Shown here: positions 17,313 through 25,579 of the stretch, piece after piece
Position numbering within the stretch: the first letter of the stretch is position 1
How the letters are laid out: each line of letters opens with the position of its first letter
NCBI RefSeq assembly: GCF_003594875.1
Contig: NZ_QZEY01000001.1
Location: forward strand, 496,001 to 560,000
Reading direction: 5' to 3'
DNA from: Bailinhaonella thermotolerans
GTDB lineage: Bacteria > Actinomycetota > Actinomycetes > Streptosporangiales > Streptosporangiaceae
Length of the DNA: 64,000 nucleotides
Program-made: the position numbers and the translations under genes
Notes under the pieces: model-generated
Told to the model about the DNA's origin: nothing
The model's input: the letters and a program-made list of their open reading frames with translations, nothing else
The model's database searches: none

Positions 17313-18398
17313 TCAGCGCAGCACGGCCGCCAGCAGGTCGGACCCGAGCGCGGTCAGGTCGGGCAGGTTGACGCTGTAACGGACGTACCGGCCCTGCCGC
17401 CGGGACGTGAGCAGGCCCGCGCGCCGCAGGACGGCGAGATGGCGCGACACCTCCGGGGGCGAGAGCCCCCAGACGTGGGCCAGCTCGCCGGTGGTGTGCG
17501 GGCCGCGCGCGAGAGTGCGCAGCAGGCGCAGCCGTACCGGATGCGCGAGCGCCTCCAGCCGGAGCGTGACCGTCTCCAGGGATACCGGCTCCGGCGGGCC
17601 GGGCTCGGCCACGGGGTACTGCACCACCGGCTCCCACCCGGGCGCGTGGATCACCACCAGGTGCGGGCGGCCGAAGACGCTGGGGAGGAAGGTGACCCCG
17701 GCGTCGTGCGCGGCGACCACCTTGTCCTGCAGCTTGTCGACGATGACGCGGTCGCCGTCGGGGGCCAGGGTGACGGCGCTGGAGATCGACGAGAGCGCCG
17801 CCCCGGCGCCCTGGCGCTGGAGCAGGTCGTTCTTCAGGCGCAGATCGGCGGCGAGCTGACCGGCGACGCTCGTCCAGGCGGCGTCGAAGAAGGCCTCGGC
17901 GCACTGTTCGAGGGTGTGCCGCACTCGCGCCCGCACGGCCGAGGGGTCCGCGAGCAGCCGTTCGGCGAAGGCCTCCTGGAGCGCGCCGCGGGCCTGGGCG
18001 AGGTCCAGGGCCCGCTCGCGCGCCCCGGCGTCGGTGAGCGGCGACGGCGCGCCGAAGTGGACCCGGTTGCTGCCGCACGTGGTGATGAGCGCGGCACTCA
18101 CATAGGTCTCATCGTCGATCCGGTCCACCTCGTCCAGTTCCTCGGCGAGGGTCGGCCGGGGGCGGGCCGGGACCAGGAAGTCGGCCCGTGAGGAACGCCA
18201 CAGGAACTCCGCCTCCCGCAGCCGCTCGGCCAGCTCCGGCCGCAGCCCGGCCCAGACGTCCGCGGCCCAGCCGGCGAACTGCGGGTGATGCCCGGGTTCG
18301 GCCAGCACGTGCAGCATCGCGGTCAGCTCGGCCAGCGGGGAGGCGGCGAACCGCAGCCGCCCGGACGACGGCCCGCCGATGTCTATCCTCACCGTCAT
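17313..18398 (-). CDS. DUF5937/ArsR-type winged-helix regulator
   Basis: 361 aa. A long N-terminal sensor domain (about 1-270) starts with MTVRIDIGG and ASPLAELTAMLHVL, as in DUF5937 proteins. The C-terminal ArsR-type winged helix is at about 280-355: ALAHPVRLRLLRTLARGPHTTGELA, then GLSPPEVSRHLAVLRRAGLLTSRRQGRYVRYSV. It sits divergently from an MFS transporter, and a perfect palindrome lies in the 100-bp gap. It is probably the repressor of that transporter and of itself. There are no classic ArsR metal-binding Cys pairs, so the ligand is probably organic. Confidence 0.88.
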   Translation of the reverse strand: MTVRIDIGGPSSGRLRFAASPLAELTAMLHVLAEPGHHPQFAGWAADVWAGLRPELAERLREAEFLWRSSRADFLVPARPRPTLAEELDEVDRIDDETYVSAALITTCGSNRVHFGAPSPLTDAGARERALDLAQARGALQEAFAERLLADPSAVRARVRHTLEQCAEAFFDAAWTSVAGQLAADLRLKNDLLQRQGAGAALSSISSAVTLAPDGDRVIVDKLQDKVVAAHDAGVTFLPSVFGRPHLVVIHAPGWEPVVQYPVAEPGPPEPVSLETVTLRLEALAHPVRLRLLRTLARGPHTTGELAHVWGLSPPEVSRHLAVLRRAGLLTSRRQGRYVRYSVNLPDLTALGSDLLAAVLR

Positions 18399-18436
18399 CC
18401 TCCCATCCTCGCTGGTCGGATGGCCGGCGACCGCGT

Positions 18437-18459
18437 CGATTGACGGTGTCCGTCAATCG
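18437..18459. promoter_or_regulatory. Perfect palindromic operator
   Basis: Arms CGATTGACGG and CCGTCAATCG (10 bp, no mismatch) flank a 3-bp spacer. The site is 39 bp from the regulator start and 40 bp from the MFS start, central in the divergent promoter, so one bound dimer could control both genes. Confidence 0.72.
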
Positions 18460-18498
18460 TCACGGCCGGTCCGGGCAGCCGAACGCATCGTGGACCCC

Positions 18499-19740
18499 AT
18501 GGCAACCACCACCAAGATCCGGCCGCGCGCCCTCGTGCGTGCCTCCGGTGGCCCCCGCTATGCGATCGCCCTGGCCGTGGACGCGCTCGGCACCGGCCTG
18601 CTGCGGCCCTTCCTGCTGCTCTACGGGGTGACGGTGCTCAAGCTGTCCGCGCCGGTCACGGGCGTGGCCATGACGGTCGGCATCGTCGCGGGCCTGGTGT
18701 GCATGCCCGCGGTGGGCCGATGGCTGGACCGGGGCGCGCGCAGCGCGGCCGTGGCGGCGTCGATGCTGGTGCGGGTGCTGGGGGTGGCGCTGCTGCTGGC
18801 CGCCCCGGCGGGGCACGTCTGGCTGTTCGCGACGGCGGCGCTCTTCCTCGGCATCGGCAACCAGGCGTGGCCGGCCGCCCACGCGGCCCTCGTGGCCACG
18901 GTCGCCCACGGCCGCGAACGCGACGCCGCTCTCGCGGCCGGCCGCGCCCTGCGCAACGCCGGCCTGGGCGCGGGCGGGCTGCTCGCCACCGTGGCCCTGG
19001 CGGGCGGCACCGGCGCGCTGCAGGCGATGGCGGCCGCCACCGGGCTCGCCTATCTCACCGCGGCGGGCCTGGCGTGGTCGGTCCGCCTGCGTGCGGATCC
19101 GGCCGCCGCCCCCGCCGGGGACGTCGCCGGGGAGCCCGCGCCCCGGATGCGCGCGCTGCTGGCCGCCAACGTGATCTACGTCTTCTGCCTCAACGTCCCC
19201 GAGGTCGCGATCCCGCTGATCCTGGTGACGCAGTTGCACGCGTCCCCGGTGTGGTCGGCGGCCGTCTTCGTGGCGAACACCGTGCTGGTGGTCACCCTGC
19301 AGATTCCGCTCACCGTCCTGTTGTCCCGCTTCTCCCGCCGGGCCGTGCTGGTCTTCTCCGGCGTGGTGCTGGCCGCGTCCTACCTCGGCTTCCTCGCGGC
19401 CGCCTCCCTGGGACCCGCCTGGAGCGCCCCGGCCGTCGTCCTGGTGTCCGTGGTCTGCACCATCGGCGAGATCATCTACGCCGGCAGCGCGACCCCGCTC
19501 GTCACCGCCCTCGCCCCGGCCCATCTCCTGGGCCGCGCCCTCGCCCGTCTCCAGCTCTCCACGGGCTTCGGTCTCGCCGTCTCCCCGGCGATCATCACCA
19601 CCCTCGCCTCCCACGGCCCGGCCGCCCTCTGGGGCGGCCTCTCCGCCGCCACACTCCTGTCCGCCACCGCCGTGGCCACCGAGAAGGACAGCAGAACCCG
19701 CCCCAGCGACCCCCGCCCCCAGCCACAACCGGCCTCGTGA
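18499..19740 (+). CDS. MFS transporter
   Basis: About 413 aa with 11-12 predicted transmembrane helices. The motif-A-like loop between helices 2 and 3 reads MPAVGRWLDRGARS. A probable proton-driven exporter of small molecules; the substrate is unknown. The start at 18499 (MATTTKIRP) is chosen; a GTG at 18490 is an in-frame alternative. It is paired with the DUF5937-ArsR regulator across a perfect palindrome, so expression is probably ligand-induced. Confidence 0.88.
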   Translation: MATTTKIRPRALVRASGGPRYAIALAVDALGTGLLRPFLLLYGVTVLKLSAPVTGVAMTVGIVAGLVCMPAVGRWLDRGARSAAVAASMLVRVLGVALLLAAPAGHVWLFATAALFLGIGNQAWPAAHAALVATVAHGRERDAALAAGRALRNAGLGAGGLLATVALAGGTGALQAMAAATGLAYLTAAGLAWSVRLRADPAAAPAGDVAGEPAPRMRALLAANVIYVFCLNVPEVAIPLILVTQLHASPVWSAAVFVANTVLVVTLQIPLTVLLSRFSRRAVLVFSGVVLAASYLGFLAAASLGPAWSAPAVVLVSVVCTIGEIIYAGSATPLVTALAPAHLLGRALARLQLSTGFGLAVSPAIITTLASHGPAALWGGLSAATLLSATAVATEKDSRTRPSDPRPQPQPAS

Positions 19741-19834
19741 ACAGCACGCTGAATCTGTCTGCGCCGCCTCGGCGTCTGGGCGGGCCTCAGCGTCCTCTCC
19801 CCGGCCCGGGAAGCCCTCCCCTGACCGTACGGCC

Positions 19835-19861
19835 GCTCCGCGAGGGGCCACCTCGCGGAGC
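19835..19861. terminator. Bidirectional terminator hairpin
   Basis: A perfect 11-bp stem (GCTCCGCGAGG/CCTCGCGGAGC) with a 5-base loop, placed between the convergent MFS and XRE-TPR genes. No T-run. It can serve both directions. Confidence 0.7.
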
Positions 19862-19940
19862 CGTCCGGGCGGGGTCGGTGGGTCCGCTGCCGCTGGCGCT
19901 CGGAGAGACGGAAGGACGGTCCGCCCCTCCTCCTTCCGTG

Positions 19941-21293
19941 TCAGGACGCGCCTGAGGGGAGAGTGGTCGCGGGCGTCCCCGTGCTCGCGGGCGTCCCCGT
20001 GCTCGCGGGCAGGCGGTAGCCGGCCGTCTTCATGGCCTGGCGATAGGCGCGCAGGGCGGCCTCGTGGTCTCCGTGTTCCTCGTGGTGGACGGCCAGCCGG
20101 TTCCACAGGTCCACGACGGCGCGCGCCGGGGCCGCCTGGCGCAGCGCGCGTTCGCCCTCGGTCAGGGTGGCGGCGCCGTCGTCCGCGCGGCCCGCGGCGA
20201 CCTGGGCCAGGCCCAGCGTGATCAGCGCCCGTGCCTCGGTGAGGCGGTCGCTGTCCGGTGTGACGCGCGATCGCGCCGCCGCCGCCCAGCGCAGGGCCTC
20301 CTCCGGGGCGCCGAGCCGTACCGCCGCCTGTGACAGGCTCGTCTCGCACAGGCCCAGCTCCCGGGAGCTGCCGACCGAGGTGAGCCGCTCGTGCGCGTCC
20401 AGCAGGACCTCGCGGGCCCGGCCGGGATCGCCGTCCTGGCTCTCCAGCATCAGCATTCCGTAGACGTAGCGCAGGCCGGCGAGGTTGCGCTGGTGGTCGG
20501 CCTCGCCGAACAGGGCCAGGGCGCGATCGGCCAGGGCCTTGGCGTCGGCGTCGCGCGCCTGGTAGTGGGCGACGAGCGCGGCGTTCCAGTAGGCCGACCC
20601 CCGGGCCAGCGGGCTGCCCATGCCATCGGAGACGTCGATCAGCCGCCGCAGCAACCGGGAGGCCCGGGCCAGATCGCCCCGCTCGATGTACACGCCCGCC
20701 AGCGTCACCCCCAGCCGGACGACCTCCTCGCTCCAGGCCATGTCCAGTTCCTCGAACGTGGCCATCGCCCGTTCGCCCAGGTCGCAGGCGTAGCCGTAAT
20801 CGCCCATGTCCCTGCCGCAGCGCAGCATGTCGGTCGCCCGCTCGGCCCACTCGGCGCTGCCGGGGCCGGCCGTCTTCCACAGCGCCTCGAAGGCGCTCAA
20901 CGCCTCTTCGGTGCGGCCCAGCAGTTCCAGGGCACGGGCCCGGCCGAGCCCGGCCCGCCGGTGCAGCGGCGGCGGGCCGCCGTCCAGCACCGCCTCGAAC
21001 TCCGTCAGGGCCTCGCCGGGGGCGGCGTGGTGGAGGGCGAGCTCGGCGAAGGCCAGGCGCCGTTCGATCTCCTGCCAGGAGCCGGGGTTCCGGCCGGACA
21101 GGAGGTACTCCGTGGTGGTGCCGAGGACGTCGGCCAGGTGGCGTAGCACGTCGGGAGAGGGACGTCGCCGCCCGGTCTCGATCAGTGACAGGTAGGCGGC
21201 CGACAGCAGCCCGCGCTTGACCAGGTCGCTTTGGGTGAGCCCCCGCGCGCGGCGGAGCTCACGGATGCGGGTGCCGACGTCCTGGTCTGTCAT
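19941..21293 (-). CDS. XRE-type helix-turn-helix regulator with TPR repeats
   Basis: 450 aa. The N-terminal HTH_3 domain (residues 5-65: RIRELRRARGLTQSDLV, then SAAYLSLIETGRRRPSPDVLRHLADVL) is followed by about eight TPR-like helical pairs up to residue 425. This architecture is common in actinobacteria for regulators that sense a peptide or protein partner. The C-terminus ends in a direct repeat (ASTGTPASTGTPATT) that comes from an 18-bp tandem duplication in the DNA. It is divergent from the alpha/beta hydrolase gene, with a perfect inverted repeat in the gap. Confidence 0.9.
   Translation of the reverse strand: MTDQDVGTRIRELRRARGLTQSDLVKRGLLSAAYLSLIETGRRRPSPDVLRHLADVLGTTTEYLLSGRNPGSWQEIERRLAFAELALHHAAPGEALTEFEAVLDGGPPPLHRRAGLGRARALELLGRTEEALSAFEALWKTAGPGSAEWAERATDMLRCGRDMGDYGYACDLGERAMATFEELDMAWSEEVVRLGVTLAGVYIERGDLARASRLLRRLIDVSDGMGSPLARGSAYWNAALVAHYQARDADAKALADRALALFGEADHQRNLAGLRYVYGMLMLESQDGDPGRAREVLLDAHERLTSVGSSRELGLCETSLSQAAVRLGAPEEALRWAAAARSRVTPDSDRLTEARALITLGLAQVAAGRADDGAATLTEGERALRQAAPARAVVDLWNRLAVHHEEHGDHEAALRAYRQAMKTAGYRLPASTGTPASTGTPATTLPSGAS
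19967..20010. repeat. 18-bp tandem repeat in the XRE-TPR 3' end
   Basis: Two full copies and a partial third of an 18-bp unit beginning TCGCGGGCGTCC. It is in frame and encodes the repeated hexapeptide at the C-terminus of the regulator, so copy-number change would alter the tail length without a frameshift. Confidence 0.8.
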
Positions 21294-21318
21294 GAGGTCA
21301 TCCTAGAACAGTGAAGCA

Positions 21319-21337
21319 GTGAATTTACAAAATTCAC
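21319..21337. promoter_or_regulatory. Perfect inverted repeat in the divergent promoter
   Basis: Arms GTGAATTT and AAATTCAC flank a 3-bp spacer (ACA), 26 bp upstream of the XRE-TPR start. The patch is strikingly AT-rich for this DNA. A half-site-like CAGTGAA precedes it. Probable operator or overlapping promoter for the regulator and the hydrolase. Confidence 0.6.
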
Positions 21338-21412
21338 ACAAGGCTTTACGGTCGTCTCGGCCTCTCCTCGGAGGTGCCGACGAACCAACGACTTCGATGG
21401 AGCGACACGACG

Positions 21413-22309
21413 ATGACGGTGCGTAGTGAATCAGTGTCTTTCGAGAGTGAAGGCGAGACCTTGCGCGGCGAGGTGTACCTGCCCTCCGGCGCCCGCCCGG
21501 AGGGCGGGTTCCCGGCCGTCGTGGTGACCGGGTCATGGACGACGGTCCGCCAGCAGATGCCCGCCCTGTACGCGCGCCGCCTTGCCGAACGCGGCCACCT
21601 GGCGCTGGCCTTCGACTTCCGGGGGTATGGCGACAGCAGCGGAACGCCGCGCGACGTGGAATCGCCCGACCAGAAGGCGGCCGACATCCGCAACGCGGTC
21701 ACGTTCCTGGCCGGGCACGCCCAGGCCGACCCGGGCCGGATCGGGGCCTTGGGGCTGTGCGCCGGGGCCGGTTACACCGCGGCCGCCGCCGCCCGCGACG
21801 AACGCCTGCGCTCCCTGGCGCTCGTCGCCCCGTGGCTGCACGACGCCGAGCTGGTCGAGGCGCTCTACGGGGGCCCCGAGGGCGTGGCCGTGCGGCGGAA
21901 GGCCGGCGAGGAGGCCGCACGGCGGTGGCGCGAGACCGGCGAGGTGACCTACGTCCCCGCCGTCAGCACCACCGATCCCGAGGCCGCCATGTACGGGCCG
22001 TTCGACTACTACCTCGACCCACGGCGGGGAGCCGTCCCGCAGTGGTGCAACCGCTTCGCCGTCATGGCCTGGCCCGGCTGGCTCGCCTTCAACCCCATCG
22101 CCGCCGCCCCCGAGATCCACGCCCCGGCCCTGCTCGTGCACAGCGAGGCCGCCGCGATCCCCGAGGGGGCGCGCCGCTTCCACGAGGCCCTCGCCGGCCC
22201 CAAGGAGTTCGTCTGGACCACCGGCGGCCAACTCGACTTCTACGATCAGGAACCCGCTGTCACCACCGCGGTCGACGCGGCCGTCGACCATTTCACCGCG
22301 ACCCTGTGA
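21413..22309 (+). CDS. Alpha/beta hydrolase (dienelactone-hydrolase-like fold)
   Basis: About 298 aa. The oxyanion region is GSWTTVRQQMPALYA; the nucleophile elbow reads LGLCAGAGY, so Cys takes the place of the usual Ser, as in dienelactone hydrolases. DFRGYGDSSGTP is the conserved strand-4 motif. At the C-terminus, where a catalytic His is expected (GxHxDxYD), the sequence is GGQLDFYD. The triad may therefore be incomplete, or another His may serve. The start at 21413 (MTVRSESVSF) is preferred over 13 codons upstream. It is divergent from the XRE-TPR regulator. Substrate unknown. Confidence 0.82.
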   Translation: MTVRSESVSFESEGETLRGEVYLPSGARPEGGFPAVVVTGSWTTVRQQMPALYARRLAERGHLALAFDFRGYGDSSGTPRDVESPDQKAADIRNAVTFLAGHAQADPGRIGALGLCAGAGYTAAAAARDERLRSLALVAPWLHDAELVEALYGGPEGVAVRRKAGEEAARRWRETGEVTYVPAVSTTDPEAAMYGPFDYYLDPRRGAVPQWCNRFAVMAWPGWLAFNPIAAAPEIHAPALLVHSEAAAIPEGARRFHEALAGPKEFVWTTGGQLDFYDQEPAVTTAVDAAVDHFTATL

Positions 22310-22319
22310 GACGGGCGTT

Positions 22320-22361
22320 CACGGCGGCCGCCGCTCGGTTCACCGGCCGGCGGCCGCCGTG
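22320..22361. terminator. Strong hairpin terminator
   Basis: A perfect 14-bp stem (CACGGCGGCCGCCG/CGGCGGCCGCCGTG) with a 14-base loop starts 11 bp past the hydrolase stop. The 340-bp convergent gap (22310-22649) holds nothing else that I recognise. Confidence 0.7.
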
Positions 22362-22649
22362 GGCCAGGGACCGCCCGCCGTACCGCCGGGCGTCGCGGAA
22401 GCGTGCCGCTCGCTCGCACCCTCGACACGGCTCGCGCCCCGCACGGCCCGGCCGCGTCCTCAGCCGACCGCGCCCGCCGCCGCGCCGACCTTCGACGAGA
22501 AGGGGCGAGACGACGCCTGGACCCGGATTCGGCATCTGCTCGCCGGCTCCTGAGACTCCGCGCGCCGAGAACCACCGTCCACCTTCCCGGGCTCGGCGCG
22601 CGGACCCCCAGACCCAAGATCACAAGCCGTGGACCGGGAGGAACCGTGG

Positions 22650-23606
22650 TCAGAAGGTGGCGATCGGGTTGACCGGGCTGCCTGAGGTGCCGGCGAAGCG
22701 GACGGGCGCGATCGCGAGGTGGAAGTCCCACTGGCCGAGTTCGGCGGCCGTCACCGCGCACGCCTCCAGGTCGCAGTTGTCGACCATCCAAAGGCCCATC
22801 GCGACGAGGCTCACGGCGTGAACCGGCATCAGCACGTCGTCGTACCCCGACGGCTGGACGTCCTGCGGGGTGTCGGCGCCGATCAGCGCCACCTGGCGTT
22901 CATGGAGCCACGGCAGGCAGGACGCGTGCCAGCCGGCCTGCGTGAAACCGCCGACCGCACCGGACTCGTGCCGGGCGCGGCCGTACCCCGTCCGCAGGAG
23001 TACGGCGTCGCCGGGCCGTACCCGCACGCCCTGGCGGCGCTCGGCCTCCTCCAGGTCGCCGGGGAACACGCCCTGTCCCGGTTCCAGCCAGGGCACGTCG
23101 CGGACCCTGGCGACGTCCAGCAGGACACCGCGCGTGATGATCCCGTCCGCCGCCGCCGTGACGGCCGCCCACGCCGATCCCGTCTCGGCGCCGACCAGCG
23201 AGTGCGGCCGTCCGTTGTACATCACGCCGTCCCAGTAGAGGTGGCACGGCGAGTCGAGGTGGGTGATGGTGTTGCCGTGGAACGTGATGCCGAGCCGCTC
23301 GGAGGAGAAGCCCCAGCGCCGGTCGGCGTGGAACGCGGCCACCGGCATGTTCTCGGCGCCCGGCATGTCGGCGGCGCACGGGCACGTCGTCGTCGCCCGC
23401 TCCATCTCCTGCGGCACGGCGACCTCCCACGCGCACGACACGCTCCTGCCGTGGCGTACGGCCCGCGCCGCCGCCAGCCGGACGTCGTCGGTGATGTGGT
23501 TGAGGGTGCCGAGCTCGTCGTCGTCGCCCCACCGCCCCCAGTTCGACAGCGTGTCGAAGTATCCGAGCACGTCGTCCTGCGTGGGCATCGGTCGCTCTGC
23601 CGTCAT
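22650..23606 (-). CDS. Cyclase family protein (kynurenine-formamidase-like)
   Basis: About 318 aa of the metal-dependent cyclase/arylformamidase family. The signature HGNTITHLDSPCH corresponds to the family HxGTHxDxPxH metal-binding motif. GDAVLLRTGYGRA and LIGADTPQDVQPSG are further family motifs. Members hydrolyse amides or lactones (N-formylkynurenine, isatin, lactones); the substrate cannot be fixed here. The start at 23606 (MTAERPMPTQDD) has GAAGGAG upstream. It stands alone and converges on the alpha/beta hydrolase. Confidence 0.85.
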   Translation of the reverse strand: MTAERPMPTQDDVLGYFDTLSNWGRWGDDDELGTLNHITDDVRLAAARAVRHGRSVSCAWEVAVPQEMERATTTCPCAADMPGAENMPVAAFHADRRWGFSSERLGITFHGNTITHLDSPCHLYWDGVMYNGRPHSLVGAETGSAWAAVTAAADGIITRGVLLDVARVRDVPWLEPGQGVFPGDLEEAERRQGVRVRPGDAVLLRTGYGRARHESGAVGGFTQAGWHASCLPWLHERQVALIGADTPQDVQPSGYDDVLMPVHAVSLVAMGLWMVDNCDLEACAVTAAELGQWDFHLAIAPVRFAGTSGSPVNPIATF

Positions 23607-23804
23607 CCCAGCATCGGCTCCTTCGATCCGGCGGTTCGAGGCACCCAGGGCGCCGAACGGAACGCCTCCCCCGGCGCTCCCGTCGGCTCCACCGGCCAGC
23701 GGCCGCCAGCCTACTCGCCCGCCACCCCCGACGACCTGGATCCGGCCGGCCGCATCGATGAGCGGTGATGGCATCCCGAGCCCGGCCCGGCCGTGCCGGC
23801 GACC

Positions 23805-24250
23805 TCACACCGAGGTCGTGTCCTTCTCCGGCAGCGAGGCCGTGACGCGGGCGGTTGGGGCGCCGGCCGTACGGGGCGGAGTGCGGAGCACCACCGCGGC
23901 GATCACGAGGGCTCCGGGGACCAGGCATGCACCGACCCGGAAGGCGAGCTGATAGCCGCCGGTGAGCGCGGTCGCCTGGGCGGTGCCGGCGGCCGGCAGG
24001 TCATCGGTGCGGGAGGCGGCCAGCGTGCTCAGCACCGCGAGTCCGAGGGCGCTGCCGGCCTGTTGTCCTCGACGATGGTGTACACGGCCAGCATGAGAGC
24101 GCTCGTGATCAGTACGGCGCCGAGCGCGTCGGTGCTCCTGCCCCGCCTCGTAGCGCGTTCCGCGGCCAGGGTCCGGCCGTCCAGCAGGACGACCGCCGCG
24201 CCGAGGGCCCGGTTCCGCTCCACCCCTTCGGCGGGATCGTGTTCCGGCAC
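23805..24250 (-). pseudogene. EmrB/QacA-type MFS transporter remnant
   Basis: Two pieces of one drug-efflux gene in different frames. The upstream piece (24250 to about 24075) reads GRSTDALGAVLITSALMLAV, the loop and helix that in EmrB-type proteins lie near residue 200. The downstream piece (about 24073 to 23805) reads QQAGSALGLAVLSTLAAS and ALTGGYQLAFRVGA, the last helices. About 200 residues between them are gone, and the whole N-terminus is missing. The junction near 24073 is a deletion with a frame change. Not functional. Confidence 0.72.
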
Positions 24251-24376
24251 GCCGGCATCCTGGGGGCCGGGGTGCTCATGATGTAAGGGAACGGTAAGGA
24301 GGCGGAGTCAGGGCGGAGATAACGTGATCGCCGGGTGCACCCGACGATCACATTCCTCCGAACGAGAGGTCTCGCC

Positions 24377-25441
24377 GTGTCGAAACGTCGCACCTTTGCC
24401 CGCGTGCTCGCGGCCGCCGCCGTCGCCCTGCCCGTGGTCCTGGTCGCCGGGACATCCGAAGCGCGAACGCTGGACTGCCTCCCCGTCACCGACGACTGGG
24501 AGTACGTCGAGCACGACGTCGCCGGCTACGCCGTCGATGTCAACAACGCCGGCCAGATCGTTGGCGGCCTGGCCCAGGAGCCGGGGAGCCGGAGGCAGGC
24601 GTTCGTGTGGCAGAACGGGAATCTGACCCGGCTCCCCGCGCTGACCCCCCAGGGGGAGGCCGCTGTGCGCGCCATCGACGACCAGGGCCGGGTCGTGGGC
24701 AGCGACGTCTACTCCTATCTGACCCCCGAAGGGGTCCTGTGGGAGAACGGCCGGGCGCGGCACCTGCCGGGTGGCCTCCCGAACGCCATCGGGAAGGGCG
24801 TCATCGCCGGAAACGGGGTGGAGAAGGTCGGGCCCCCGGCGTACGTGCTCGGCAAGGCGATGCGCTGGACGGGAAGCGCGTGGACCGACCTCAACGTCAC
24901 CCGGGGCAGCGAGACCATCGACGCGAACGAGGCCGGGCAGATCACGGGAACCCACAAGATCGACACCTCCGCGCCCCACCCCACCCGGCAACTCGCCGAG
25001 CGGGCCTACGTGTGGAGCGCGGGGAGCGTGCGCGAGCTGGGCACGCTCGGCGGCGGGTGGAGCTCGGCCAAGGCGATGAACGACCTGGGCCACGTGATCG
25101 GCCACTCGGGGACCGCCACCGACCACCGGGCGTTCCCCTTCCTCTGGACCCCCTCGGCGGGCATCAAGCCGCTCGCGCTGGACGACATCGCGTTCGGTGC
25201 GGCGGCCGACATCAACGACGCCGGGACCATCGTCGGTTCGTACAGCTGCCAGGGTCACAGCTCCAGTCCGTCGTTCCCCGTCGTCTGGACCTCGCCGGAC
25301 GCCTTGCCGCTGCTGCTGCCCGCGCCGTCCGCCACCTTGATCGACGCGGTGGCGATCAACGACAACGGGCTGATCGCGGGCTCGGTGTGGACGGCCTCCG
25401 GCCCGCGCCTCGTCACCTGGCGCCCGAAGCCGGCCCGCTGA
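24377..25441 (+). CDS. Secreted HAF-repeat protein
   Basis: About 354 aa. The GTG at 24377, eight bases after GAGAGG, opens a Sec signal (SKRRTFARVLAAAAVALPVVLVAG, cleavage near SEA). The mature protein repeats a motif of about 45 residues: AVDVNNAGQIVGG ... AFVWQNG, AIDDQGRVVGS, AMNDLGHVIGHS, DINDAGTIVGS and AINDNGLIAGS, the HAF or 'extracellular repeat' pattern predicted to form a beta-propeller. The role is unknown; homologues are secreted and lack catalytic motifs. Two Cys occur in the mature part. It stands alone between the MFS remnant and the SDR gene. Confidence 0.85.
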   Translation: MSKRRTFARVLAAAAVALPVVLVAGTSEARTLDCLPVTDDWEYVEHDVAGYAVDVNNAGQIVGGLAQEPGSRRQAFVWQNGNLTRLPALTPQGEAAVRAIDDQGRVVGSDVYSYLTPEGVLWENGRARHLPGGLPNAIGKGVIAGNGVEKVGPPAYVLGKAMRWTGSAWTDLNVTRGSETIDANEAGQITGTHKIDTSAPHPTRQLAERAYVWSAGSVRELGTLGGGWSSAKAMNDLGHVIGHSGTATDHRAFPFLWTPSAGIKPLALDDIAFGAAADINDAGTIVGSYSCQGHSSSPSFPVVWTSPDALPLLLPAPSATLIDAVAINDNGLIAGSVWTASGPRLVTWRPKPAR

Positions 25442-25579
25442 CGAGAGCGAAGGCCCGCGAGCAGGGCCACCGCCGAGATGACCACGTCCCGCCCGGCCCC
25501 ACCTACCGGGCGGGACACCACCTCCGGTACGCCACGGGTGCTCCTGGTGCGTGCGGGCTGCTCCGGACGGCCCTGGAAT

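Noticed and set aside
18460-20880. Long minus-strand frame spanning the MFS gene and part of the XRE-TPR gene
   Set aside because: Composition typical of an antisense shadow; it would cross a perfect terminator hairpin and contradict two well-supported genes.
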